Part shown: in pieces, positions 23,598-34,616 of the stretch
How positions within the stretch are numbered: the first letter of the stretch is position 1
Layout: every line of letters begins with the position of its first letter
NCBI GenBank assembly: GCA_020091685.1
Contig: CM034606.1
Location: 11,579,695-11,643,694 of the forward strand
Length of the DNA: 64,000 nt
Direction of reading: 5' to 3'
From: Lutjanus erythropterus
Lineage: Eukaryota; Chordata; Actinopteri; Lutjaniformes; Lutjanidae
Position numbers and translations under genes: made by a program
The notes under the pieces: model-generated
The model's database searches: none
What the model saw: the letters and a program-made list of their open reading frames with translations, nothing else
What the model was told of the DNA's origin: nothing

Positions 23598-24840
23598 GAT
23601 AAGTACAGGAAACAGGAAAGGACAAAGTTGTTTGCTCAACTGTCATTGGAGCACATAGGGAAAAGGGGTGTTATTTAAGAAGAGTCATTTGGGCCTTCTT
23701 GGTGTCATTTTAGGTTTTGACAGAATTTATTTGGTAACCATGGCCACCGCGTGTTCAGCTTGATGTAATGGCTTACCTGAGAGGACGTCCCACAGACCCG
23801 CCGTAACTTAGCAACTAGTGGATTTCTCCAGATGTTCAGTGATGTGCCAAAGTCAAGTTTGTTTTACAGTTTAACCACCAGAGCTCTTGGCTTGGCCAAA
23901 CTTCAGCGTATGTTAAACTAAAATTAATGCATTTGTGGTCCCTGTGGAGATCAGTATTAATATTACTGAGTTTTTAATTAGGACAGATTTGCCAGTTAGT
24001 GCTTCTAATTTGGCCAAATTAAGCATTTACAAGACGTGTGCACAGTGTAACCAAGCAATTACCGTTGTGTCCTTTAATACAGCTTCACCGTGGCTGGACA
24101 TTCAAGTATAGTACCCAACCTAGAACATACTGATAGGTTGGTCTTTAATGCGGAAAATACAGATGAGTTGTTCTGACTTGAAACATGCTTTGACAGTAGT
24201 GTTGAACGCAGTGCAAGTATTGAATTGCTTTTAAAATAGGATGAAAAGTGTATGGAGTCTTGCCAGATGTCCAAGTCACTGCCTGTGTGTGTCTGTGTAG
24301 GTGTGCTATATGTTCGATGGTACTCCCTGAATAGTGTTACGTGAAACTTTTGCAATAGGAAACCTTTGGACAAAGGGCCTTCTGTATGAGTTTGTTGTTG
24401 CTTTTTATAAAGTGAAGACTTACAAGCTTTGATAGGCTGGCTTTTCTAGTATTGTATAGAAATATATACGAGATGTATTATTGTGAATCGCAAATCCCCC
24501 CCTCCCACAAAAATTGAAAGCACAAATAGCTTACCTTTATTTCTTGACATAAATGCCAAATATATTTCCAGAACTCATAACTATGAAGTTGTACAATGCA
24601 AACACTATTATTAGGTATGTGATTTCTCATACATTTCCCTGACTTTGTAATGCACTTTCATGTGGTTTTATACACATTTTAGCTTAAATTGGACAAACTT
24701 TGGTTTTGAGGTGAAGTGATAAAGGTGTTATATTTGAAATGCAAACCACTACCTATAGTCAACAGAAGGCCGTTCTTTTTCCTTTTTTTTTATTTCAGTA
24801 TAACCCCTTTTCATAGGGATGTTGTGTTTATGTTGATGGG

Positions 24841-25634
24841 TTAAAGGGACAGTTCACCCGCATTCAAAAATCCATTTTTTTCCCCTGGCCTGTAGTGCTA
24901 TTGATCCATCTAGATTATTTTGCTGAGTTGCAGAGTTATGGAGATACTAGCCTTCTCTCTCTCTCAAAAGTAATATCTGTTTCTGGAAATCCCAGTAAAC
25001 CCAGTTACTCAAGATAACCCATACCTTGTTTTGAGCAGGTTCTTGAAGGAACTATTTTCTGTCTACTAGAAAGAAAGTAGTTCTTATATCAAAACTAGCA
25101 GAGTAACATGACTAACAACATGTCAAATTAAGTTGTGACTGTATGAACTATCATTGTTTTTTCACCCTAGATGTAGTTGGGTTTTCTGCGACTAATTTTA
25201 GGGTTTGACAGCTTTCTTTTAGTAATATTAGGGGTGTCAAGATTCCCCAAATCTATTATTCGATTTGATTTAAACACACTTTTAGCACTGCTGACTGTGC
25301 CATTGTTACACTAGAGTCTTGATTTGTAAAGATCTACAGATCCTTGGTTTTATGCATTTACATTTTTAAATTCTTGAAAAAGGAGATATCTACTAGACAG
25401 AAAGTGGTTCCTACATGAAACTGCTCACAACAAGGTCTATGGATTATCTTGAGTAATTGCGTCATGATTTCTGGAAAGACACACCACAAGCTGAGTGCCA
25501 TCTTGTTCCATTATATTGGAGAGGAGGCAGAAATCTGCAAAGCTCAGCAGCTCACACCAAAACTATCTAGATGGATAAACAGCACTTCAAGCGAGAGGGA
25601 AATTTTTAAATTTTGGGGTGATCTGTCCCTTTAA
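24841..25634. mobile_element. TTAA-flanked MITE in the PACS 3' UTR
   Basis: Starts TTAAAGGGACAGTTCACCC, ends ggggtgatctgtccctttaa; TTAA at both outer edges. Shares interior text with 12820-13840. As it is inside the 3' UTR it should be transcribed. Confidence 0.75.
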
Positions 25635-26260
25635 AGTGCCCTGTGAGGTCTGAAAACCTGTCATGGCTGTCTGTTACTTAATGTTTTGCCACTTGATGTT
25701 GCTTATTTTGCAGCTACCACCACACGTGTCTGCCTGTGACTGTACAGTCAAGTTTTCTTGTCCCCTGCTTTTTGAAGGGTTCACCATCTTCTCTTAGTTG
25801 GGAGACCAACTGGCCCTTAGGCATTTGTAAACTCGGGCTGTGAAGTGTTAACCAGGGCAGAGTTTGTTTGAGGGAAATTTGTCATGAGAGTTAGCCTTTT
25901 AAATGCTAAACGGGCATAACGACAAGTGTATTTCAATGTATTGGACCTCTTTTTTTTTTTTGCCCTAAATCTAGAGGTAGCATGGGGGTGTTTTGCAAGA
26001 CTGGATCAATGAGCAGGCATAGTCACTCTCAACATCAGTGTTAATGTTCATTAATGGTCAAACATGCCATCTCATTGCTCCTGTTACTTGAAATGCCACC
26101 CAGTGTCTTTGCACAAACCCTATTTTAAATGACATGACAGTATTTTTAAATTTACCACTAAAAATATGGGTTACTCTGCATGTTTTACTATAGATGTAAA
26201 TATGTTTTGGATTTTTATATTGTTTTGTTTCTTTCCATGCTCTCACAAGCAGTTGTGTTT

Positions 26261-26266
26261 AATAAA
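26261..26266 (+). terminator. poly(A) signal AATAAA for the PACS gene
   Basis: AATAAA at 26261-26266, about 4.3 kb after the stop, followed by T/G-containing sequence. Cleavage is expected near 26276-26296, inside the expected 3' end of the opposing MRPL2 transcript. Confidence 0.6.
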
Positions 26267-26296
26267 ATTTTTAATCTTCTGTACAAACAGCTCGTC

Positions 26297-26302
26297 TTTA
26301 TT
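26297..26302 (-). terminator. poly(A) signal AATAAA for MRPL2 (minus strand)
   Basis: TTTATT on the plus strand reads AATAAA on the minus strand, about 94 nt past the MRPL2 stop. A short 3' UTR suits a housekeeping ribosomal-protein gene. Confidence 0.6.
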
Positions 26303-26395
26303 CATGTTTTCTCTCTTTCACTGTACAGACCAAAATAATAACACAAGGTGATTACAACAAGAGACAACAATCTCCAGTGCCAAACATGTCCATGC

Positions 26396-29054
26396 TCATG
26401 TTGTGGAGATTGAGGGCAGGTTGACGTAACTCTTCATCGGAGGCAGCGGTTTAATCTTGCGTCCGGCCCAGCCTCCCTTCCTCTGCCACAAGCCGCTTGA
26501 AGGGCGAATGCCAAGCCAGCGATTGCGACCAGCTTTGCCAATGATCCGTTTGTTGTGGTCGATGTTGGACACACGTCCCACCGTCACCATGCAGGTCTCC
26601 AGAACCTGTGTGTGTCAAGATGACAACTCTGAGTTCAGAGGAGAACATGGTTCGAACACGGCAGATGGAATATTAATCCAGACAACCTCACCTGAACCTG
26701 CTGCTTCGACGGAAGCTGAACGATTGCCGTTCCGTTTACTTTACGGAGCAAAACGCCGCTCGTACCTGCAAATCAAAAGAACCACAACATTCAGATGTTG
26801 CAGTCCGGCTATGCATGCATCTTAGTGCATGAGAGCAGGGATGCAACTAGCAATTAATTCATTATCAGTTAATCTGCAGAAACTATAACTAACAGGTACC
26901 ACTGACATGTAATTTCACTCTACTATCAAATTGTAATAGTCCAGGGCAGGACCAGAGCCCCAGTTTCCCACAAACAAGCCCTGTGCTTCACCCATTCATC
27001 CACCACAGCCTCTTATTAACAGTGAATCTGTCACTCTTAATGGCTAAAATAACAGGGTTGGGTGCTACACTGCTGCCATGTGCTCTGAATAATAGATTAC
27101 CTGCAGCACGAATATACTCAGATCCCTTCCCCGGTTGTATCTCCAGGTTGTTCACCAGTGTCCCCACAGGAAGAGCTCCCAGCGGGTAGGCATCACCCTC
27201 ATTGGCTGAGACTGCAAAGTACAACAAAAGAATACTGCATAATTAATCGGTCAGCCAATTAACTGGGCAAATTATCTGGCATTTTGAGATAATCCCCATC
27301 AGCCGAGGCCTACGGTCACGGGGCTGATAAACAAAATATGTCTGCAGACGCTACAGCTGGCAGCCTCGTCACTGTGGCTGCTGTCAAATAATATACTGCT
27401 TGACATTGTATAAATCGCACACCCTGCTTTCATCATCTTTTCTCACATCCTAAATGACGGCAAATATCATCTTAAACTTTTAGTGGCTAGTGTTAAATAT
27501 ACATTATGTTATAATGTATAGAATAATGCACTTGAATGACGTCGCTTCTGACATTCTGTACCCTGGTCTCCCTCATGAACAGCATCTATCCTTATTAACA
27601 CTGAAGCCCCACAAGGGAGCACTATTTCCCCAGTCTCATTTATTCTTTATACCAATTAATTTAGAAGCAACACATCTGATCATGTTACTGTTAAATCTGC
27701 AGATGACAAGGCAATCTTGGGCTTGATTCCAGCTATTGTGCTTGGGCAGATCAGTTTGCTGGTTGGTGCAGGGACAGATTTCTACATTTGAACATCAAGA
27801 AAACTAAATAAATCATCTTTGACTTTAGTGGCTGGTACCATCATCCACGAACAGATGATTATTGATGGGGAGAGTATTGAAGTTGTCGATGAGAGCAAAT
27901 ATTTAGGAATACTAATAGAGCTATTGGCCACGTGGCTCTCTAACTGTTGGCATCAACCATTGAAAACCCATGTATGTCAACCACTATAATTTACAGATTG
28001 TGCAAAATCCTTTGCTTCCATGATCTGGAGTAAAGCTTCCTACCTGCCATGCGTCCAATAACTCCAGATGTTTTAATGAGGTCTCCAGTCTGCATGTTCT
28101 CTGTAGCAATAATCCATCTTTTCCTGTTGCCTCCAGCTACCAGCGCAATGTCAGCAGACCTGTGTAGACAAGACAAGATTATGGCGACAAACTGTATCTC
28201 CGTTTGCAGGATTAATCAAAATCCTGTGCGGAGACAGCTGATCTCACCTGCACGGGTCGTATCGCACTTGAACAACCTTTTCTTCAAATGGCTGTGCCTC
28301 TTTATCTGGTTCGTAGCGCAGTCGCTGAAAATCTATCATCCGATATTTTTGTTTATGGCCCCCGCCGATGCCATGTGTCCGTATCCTTCCTGTGTGCCAG
28401 AAAGAAAGATGAGCAGCTCTTTACACTTGACTCCGGAGAGAACAAGTATCACAGCTGTTATGAAAGCAAATATACATCACAAAATGCTTGTGGCTGACCA
28501 AATCAATCTAGATGGATAGATAGCACTGATTTAGGGGTGAACTATCCCTTTAAGACCAAATAACTATTTTAAAGCTTTGAAATCTTTTAGTGAAAAAAGA
28601 ACAAAAGGCAAATCCAGACGGGCATTAAAGGCCAACTTAAAGTTCAACCTCCTCCAGCCTTGCTTGTAAACACACAAACACGTGTCATCTTCCTGTGACA
28701 CTGACCACACTCCTCGTTACCTGAGTGATCTCTGCCTCCTGTCTTTTTCATTCCTATGGGCCTGGTGGTGTATTTCTCCCTCTGCTTCCAGTGCGTCTTG
28801 TTCTGCTCCAGAGGGGCCGTGGTGAGGAAGCCTCTGCACTGTACTACTGTACTGGGCACCTGAGCTCCCAGCTTAGTCTGTGCAACTGCCTGTCAACACA
28901 AAAAGCAACACAAAGCTCATCGCTTGGTAGTTGTGATGATTCAGATCCCCAGTATGACTGACGGGCAGTGGATGTTTACCTGCGAGGAGAGCAGAGCAGG
29001 CTGGGAGAGAGTCAGGGAGCGCAGAGCTCGAGTTAGACACGACACCGCCATCAT
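26396..29054 (-). CDS. mrpl2: Mitochondrial large-subunit ribosomal protein L2 (uL2m), complete, 7 coding exons
   Basis: uL2m binds 16S mitochondrial rRNA near the peptidyl-transferase centre of the mitoribosome. Minus-strand exons in transcript order: 29054-28980, 28889-28721, 28389-28248, 28159-28044, 27211-27101, 26765-26692, 26605-26396. The joined frame is 897 nt, 298 residues; human MRPL2 has about 305. L2 signatures: [31 protein letters not shown] (GGGHK at residues 90-94), [46 protein letters not shown], and [13 protein letters not shown] (residues 252-264). The end [14 protein letters not shown]...KSYVNLP is the mitochondrial form, replacing the HPHGGGEG loop of bacterial L2. Every exon pair joins in phase with GT-AG borders. 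Neighbours: convergent with PACS, divergent from KLC4, which it also adjoins in human. Confidence 0.95.
27545..27960 (+). mobile_element. LINE reverse-transcriptase fragment in an MRPL2 intron
   Basis: The plus strand reads [20 protein letters not shown] (27597-27656) then KSADDKAI, a degraded form of the G-APQG-SPxLF...YADD reverse-transcriptase block, and further on agcaaatatttaggaata, the SFKYLG-type block. Several stops. It lies antisense to MRPL2. Confidence 0.75.
28480..28553. repeat. Truncated TTAA-type MITE end in an MRPL2 intron
   Basis: caatctagatggataga followed by ggggtgaactatcccttTAA; same right end as 12820-13840 and 24841-25634. Confidence 0.65.
28980..29054 (-). CDS. mrpl2: MRPL2 first coding exon: start codon and mitochondrial presequence
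   Basis: Two tandem ATGs (29054-29052 and 29051-29049) open the frame; the upstream one is used here. The 25 residues are rich in Arg, Leu, Ser and Thr with no acidic residue ([20 protein letters not shown]), typical of a matrix-targeting presequence. On the minus strand a good acceptor (ctgttcttcag) lies 17 nt before the first ATG, so a non-coding 5' exon probably exists upstream; its donor is not clear. Confidence 0.85.
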
Positions 29055-29182
29055 GACAATGTCCTCCTGACAGACTGAAGAACAGAGGCAGTTTGATACC
29101 TGTTAGTGTTGTGCCTTCAGTAAATCTGTCTTTTCCATTCCCTGCTGGTGTGCAACATTATCTGGACTGTATCCAACTACTG

Positions 29183-29673
29183 CAGGGCAATGTGGCTTAT
29201 AAATAATATCTTGATATTTTTAGGCTATGAAATCAATATATGATATATGTCACTATATGCAAATTTTCTCCAAAACAACATACTGTTAATATATATATAC
29301 TAATATAAACCAATATAGCTGTGATAGGCCAATATCAGGCTGATCTTATCAGTCTAGTGCAAAACACAGAATGATCTTAGAATATGGTGCATTGCTGTAG
29401 ATTAGTGATACTGACAAAATCGAATATGATTAAATTTTTGACTAAACTCTTCAATATCAATATTACAACAAAGTCTTGGAGATTATTAAAATTAGATTTT
29501 TGATAAACAATCATCAGTAATGTGGACATAATGACCAAGTGGGTAAAGGCAAATAATAGAGCAGCTGGAACAGTCTAGTATGTTTAGAGATTAGCATCAC
29601 TTTACTGTACTGCTACCTTTAAAACCCAGAAAAGACCATGGCATATCACGATACTGATATATTACCCAGCCTC
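29183..29673. repeat. AT-rich MITE-like repeat in MRPL2 5' region
   Basis: cagggcaatgtggcttataa at the left and gatatattacccagcctc at the right; internal repeated atatatatcaatata runs. Same general family as 8816-8992. Confidence 0.45.
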
Positions 29674-31559
29674 ATATCTAATACCGTCTACAAATGTCTC
29701 CTTAAATCCAGCTTCTTACTTTGTGTAATGTTTAACCAGGCCTATAGGAATCAAAACCTTAGCCGTCCACAACATTACCTGTTATGTCTCTATTACTCTA
29801 CTGTTGTAATTTTGGCTCAATTGCGTCTATCATAATTTTACAGTAACCTTACAAAATGACAAGTCAACGTGAGCTACCGCTAGCGTCGCGAACAAGTGAA
29901 GTAAATCTGGCTCAATAACTGGACCTGCCTTTCGTTTTCTGTTTTTATAAACTAAACCAAATTGTTCGTTTATCTTATGTCTAATTTAGAGCATAATCCA
30001 GTCTAATAGTGACAGTAAACCAACCTTTATATTTGACTTATTTCATCTCAAGCTTCTCGCTGGCGTCCTTCACAGTCCCGCACGCTACGTCGCGCAGTGA
30101 TGACGTAAACACAAACGCTGCTCTGCACTCTGAACCACCTCCTCCATCTGGAACCTGGACCTGAATTTCTTTCCTTTATTCATTCATATATCATGAGCCC
30201 AAACTGCCTCTACAGATTACTTCTAATTATGACAACATAACTTTAGATTGATACAATTAATTGTCTATTTCTCTTTTTCTGTCTGCTGCAGCGCCAACCT
30301 GTGGAACAATGGAGTAATGCAGTTAATCCTATATTTCTGAAGGACAGTGGAAATTGATATTGAATGTGAAGTGCGGGTTATTAACATCAATGTCAGTATT
30401 TTCTCGTGTTATAATGAATTCATTCGATAAAAGTTTGGATTAAAACATTTTTACTGAAGTTTTTGAACTGACTACAAACAGATTATGGTTATATTATCAC
30501 GTGGAATATTACTTTTTCAAACTTATTGTGCTAAATTTCTTATGTTTATTATTATCGTATTAAGCACTGGTGTGTGTTAGCGTCTACTCCCTTTTTTAAC
30601 ATGCTTGTTTTAGACTTTACATTCATGAATCGAGCCTGTAAATCAATTAGGAGAACCCAAATAAAAATAATGCTTGCTGTAAAACAAATAAATAATGTTT
30701 TTTAGGCTAGAGGAGTTTTAGTTTGTTACAGTTTTATGTGTGACTCTGCTAGTTTTCACATACAGACAATTTAAGTCAACCTGTGGAGAAAGAAATCAAA
30801 GTTGAGACAGTTATTATCTCTGCGCATGTTCTGTACCTCCTGCTGTATCTGCTTTATGCCAGCAGGTGTCATCACTGCACTGTTTTGCCTCCCACCCTGG
30901 TTTTCAATGAATGCAGTTATCTGTGTGCAGTGAGCACTGAATAGGTGTGTAAATACTCCTTTTGAATTACCTAATTTAGCAAAAATTAAGTGTAATTATA
31001 ATTTAATTAAATTTGGGCCGGGTGATTTATTGGCATAATTTGGCAGAAATTGAGTATAATATTCACAAGTGTGCTTTTATCAGTGCCAGAGTTCTCAGAG
31101 TTTTGATAACTGAGTGCCAATGTACACTAATAAAGTAACATACTTGCTATTTTATTACATTTCTATCATATTCTGTCAATAAATGCCTGTAAATCTTACA
31201 CACTGGACCTTTAAACCACAAATAAATATTAGTGTTAGTGCATGGCCTTGTCTGTCCATCTTTGGGCCCAGCCAAATAAAAAGTCAAATTCATGAAAAAT
31301 GTATTAACGAGACTGAGATAAATGATTAATCTATTAATCATTTATTATTATTTATAAAATTAGTAACTAATAGCTAACTAAAATGATTTTTTTTTTCGAT
31401 TTTATTTTGTCCTCCTTTGTATATATACATATTGCACATTTCTCAGAACAAAATCACATTTCGTCTGTTTATGTAAAAAAATTTTATTTCAGACTTACTT
31501 TGGCATTGTACTCTCACCCACCACCATTTTCCCCCATGTCAATAAATATAGATAGTCTC
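29674..31559. other. MRPL2-KLC4 intergenic region
   Basis: Head-to-head spacer. It holds the presumed MRPL2 promoter near 30.1 kb and, at 31050-31215, a fish repeat end whose minus strand reads ttaaaggtccagtgtgtaag. No additional gene seen. Confidence 0.5.
30055..30125 (-). promoter_or_regulatory. Likely MRPL2 promoter with CRE-like TGACGTAA
   Basis: A local CpG-containing patch (cgcacgctacgtcgcgcag) stands out from AT-rich surroundings about 1 kb upstream of the MRPL2 ATG, with TGACGTAA at 30101-30108, a CREB/ATF-type half-consensus. Another CpG patch (ctagcgtcgcg) lies at 29880-29890. No TATA box was recognised. Position is inferred from composition and gene order. Confidence 0.4.
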
Positions 31560-31693
31560 CAAAGAAAATCGGCGAAAACAAAACATGACGTCACTTTCAT
31601 CGACTGAGCCGCAAAGGCTTCTGGGGAAATCTTGCTGTGCTGGAGACATTTTGGATTTAAAGGGGCTGAGCTAGCCGTCAGTCCTAGCTCTCG
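31560..31693 (+). other. klc4: KLC4 promoter edge and probable non-coding first exon
   Basis: A CpG-bearing stretch contains a perfect palindromic CRE, TGACGTCA, at 31586-31593. About 100 nt later TCG|gtaagt gives an excellent donor (exon end 31693), followed by a GC-richer intron start with GCTAGC repeats. The next good acceptor in context is 42377, just before the KLC4 start codon. The start of transcription is not determined. Confidence 0.5.
31586..31593. promoter_or_regulatory. Palindromic cAMP response element TGACGTCA
   Basis: Exact 8-bp CREB/ATF consensus, about 100 bp before the proposed KLC4 first-exon donor, a usual promoter-proximal position. Confidence 0.5.
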
Positions 31694-34313
31694 GTAAGTG
31701 ATAGCTGCATTTTCACTATCTAATATTATATATGTCTGAACCCGGTGTGTGGCTGTTTATTTAAGTAGTAACACAGCAAGACACCGTGTGTAGAAATAAT
31801 GAGCTCGGCGGTTTGAACCGGCTGAACTCGTAACGGCTAAGGGAGTGGTGATGCTAGCTGGTTAGCCGAAGCTAGCTGTTAGCCGACCGGGAGGAGCGCT
31901 AAACTAATCAAAAAGCAAGCTTCACTGTGCGGTTAGCTAAACTTATCATTATGCGTCCAGATGATATCATAATGAATCTAACGTTATTAGGGCAAAGTAC
32001 CGGTAAAATCTGATCGTATTTGTAATGGAAAACCTGGTAGATGGATGTAGAAATCATAGCTCCGTTGTGAGCTGCGAAAGTCATAACAGAATGAGATTAT
32101 AAGAATGATAATGTGCAGCGCTTGTGTCAAATGATAGACCACCTGATCTCTTGTGTAATGTTTTTGAAACACTATAATTTGCGGATATTCAGGTGGAGAA
32201 TCCTTGTTTGTGTTCCAAGCACGTCGATGTTGTGCAGAGTCATTAACATGCAGCTACCACGCTATTAAATCAAATGTCCAGCGCAGTTTTTTTTAACACT
32301 GCTGACCTCACATCAGTGTAGAAGTGAGTACAAAACGGTGTGACAAACACAGGTGTCATTTTCTACATTGAGTCTCTTCAGTTTGTCAGATGCTCTAGTT
32401 CTTACATTTTTCTGCATCAGTAACAACACTTAGGTGGACATTTTTCAGACAACTCTTAGTATGAAAACAGCCCGCTGGCAGCTGGTCTCAGTGGAGTGAT
32501 GGATGACTACGGACAGCGTCAGTGGCACTTCCCTCCTGGTCGTCCCAGGCCCTGCCACACCCTCCTTGATAGCTGGGTAGCCTTTGTGTCTGGTGGTGAT
32601 GCGGACGGTGTGTTGTATTGCTGTTTGTGCAGGAAACAGAGGAAGACAAAGTGGTCTGTTGGTGTCAAACTCCATCAAGTGGACAGGAAATACATCTCTG
32701 GGGAGATGGCACAAGAGATCAGTCACTGGCTTGTTTGAGCTCCCACTGCTGTCTGACTTTTTCCAATTCCTATGCCAGCATTTTACATTTATAATACCAG
32801 CAAGCACCACACCCTCTCTTAAATGACATGTTATTTCCATAGCTTGTTCTAGGTTTTATATTTGCTCATTTGAATGTGCAGTGTGTAAAGAGTTACTGGA
32901 TTGGCAGAATATAATAGTAAATTATTAAGTAAAGTTTATTTGTCTACCACCTTTCACAGATACAAAATCACAATGTGCTTTACATAATTAGAAAAAGAGA
33001 CTATTAAGAAACAATATTGAAAACAGCAAAGACAAAGAACAGCACAGGGTTGACAGTTAAAATACAAAGCAACAACAAACAAATGGGGACAAAGTAGGAT
33101 TATTTAAAAAAAAAACAACAACAAAGACTTAGGCTAATAGTCATGTTTATTCTGGGGCTGCAACATCTATAAAATGTAAGAAAATTATGAAAAATGTCTA
33201 TCCCAGTTTTTCAGAGTCCAAGGTCATGTCTTTAAATGTTATGTTTTGTCACTCTAGATCCTTAAAACAGTCTGTTTAATATGACAATAAACTAAGAAAT
33301 GTGGGAAATCTCCAGTTTCTTTTATTTATTTGTTGCCAGAAAGTCGCCAGATTTACGCAACCAATATGGCATTTGACTTGCCCCCGGCAATGCTTTAAAA
33401 CAAACACAAAATGCCAAACACAGGTCTTCTTCCACAGAGGACCCTTTAGTGTTTTGGGGTTTCACAGGGAGGGTGATGTTAGGTGTTTTCAATCTGCAAG
33501 ATAGTCACTAGATGCCACTAAATCCTCCACACTGGTCCTTTGTGGCTTTTTAGTAAAGCTCAGCTTTTCAGGAAGTCTGTAAAACAAATATTTAAACTTT
33601 TGTCTGTACATTTGTTTAAAACCAAATGCACACAGTTTTAAAGAAGAGAAGGGCAATCTCTAATGAGTTTTTATCCTACGTAAAGTCAGTAGTTATACTT
33701 GGCAGTAGCAAGTATGCATTTGTACACAATTAAGGGTTATTTAGTTGATCCTCCTCTTAGAGATCAGTGTGCAGTCGACTTGCATGGCGGTAGTGCAGCG
33801 ATGGTAGGGAGAGATTAGGAGAAACAAGGGACTCAGTGATGATGGTGTTTGCCAGAGAGAGATGTGATAATGTGAGGCTTGAGGCCTCTCTGGAGATGGA
33901 GACTAATGAAGAGCGAAGCTCTGGGTAGGCAAACATGACAAGGAGATGACCCAGGTTTCCACTGCTCAGAGGGAAATAAACTAGCCAATACAGAGTCCAG
34001 CAGCACGTCGTTTCTTTAAACACAGAGCTGTCTTTCATAACACTATTCTCTCCTCTTGGGAATGTGTATTGGCTTCTCAGCTAGATGTGCCACGATTGCT
34101 GCAATATTATACGACCTTTGATCCCCCTGCAGGGTTGAGTCATCTGGCTTGTCCATAAAATACATCTCCTGATCCACTTCATCAAAACTGTGTCAAATTA
34201 AGACTTGTCCGTTCAGTTGTTTTTGAAGAGATTTCTTTTTAAGAGGAGAACATGGTTTTGATCATTTAAAGTGTGAGGATTTTTATTACTTCAGTTGCTA
34301 ATGAATGAATCTA

Positions 34314-34616
34314 GGGGTGCAACTAATTATTTTTGTTGTCAGTTAATCTGTTGATTATTTTCTGGATTCATTGGTTAGTCGTTTGGTCTAACAAAAAATG
34401 CCTGAAAATGGTGAAGATTGTCAATCAGTGTTTCCCAAAGCCCAAGATGATGTTATCAGATGTCTTATTTTGTCCACAACCCAAAGACATTTAGTTTAAG
34501 AATTCAGAACATATTCACATTTAAGAAGCTGGAATCAAAGGACTTTTTTTAAATTATTCAACATTTTTGAAGAGTAGTTTAATAATTAATTCATTAATTA
34601 ATCGTTGTAGCTCTAA
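34314..34616. repeat. Fish MITE with ATTAATCG-type ends, copy 1
   Basis: ggggtgcaactaattatttt ... ttaatcgttgtagctcta; includes gtttcccaaagcccaagatg and tttgtccacaacccaaagac, standard text of a very abundant fish repeat. Confidence 0.7.

Larger units (their letters stand above)
21924..26290 (+). other. pacs1: 3' UTR of the PACS gene
   Basis: About 4.3 kb of AU-rich sequence follows the stop without a good coding exon. I saw no AATAAA before 26261, so the whole stretch is likely one long 3' UTR. It contains a foldback MITE (23186-23597) and a TTAA-flanked MITE (24841-25634). Boundary inferred from the poly(A) signal. Confidence 0.6.

Noticed and set aside
27490-27726. An MRPL2 alternative exon or small gene in its intron
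   Set aside because: The frame lies on the strand opposite MRPL2 and overlaps a LINE reverse-transcriptase fragment with stops.
32445-32840. An extra gene in KLC4 intron 1 (131 codons minus, 80 codons plus)
   Set aside because: No recognisable domain in either strand, overlapping frames in both directions, no splice or promoter context.
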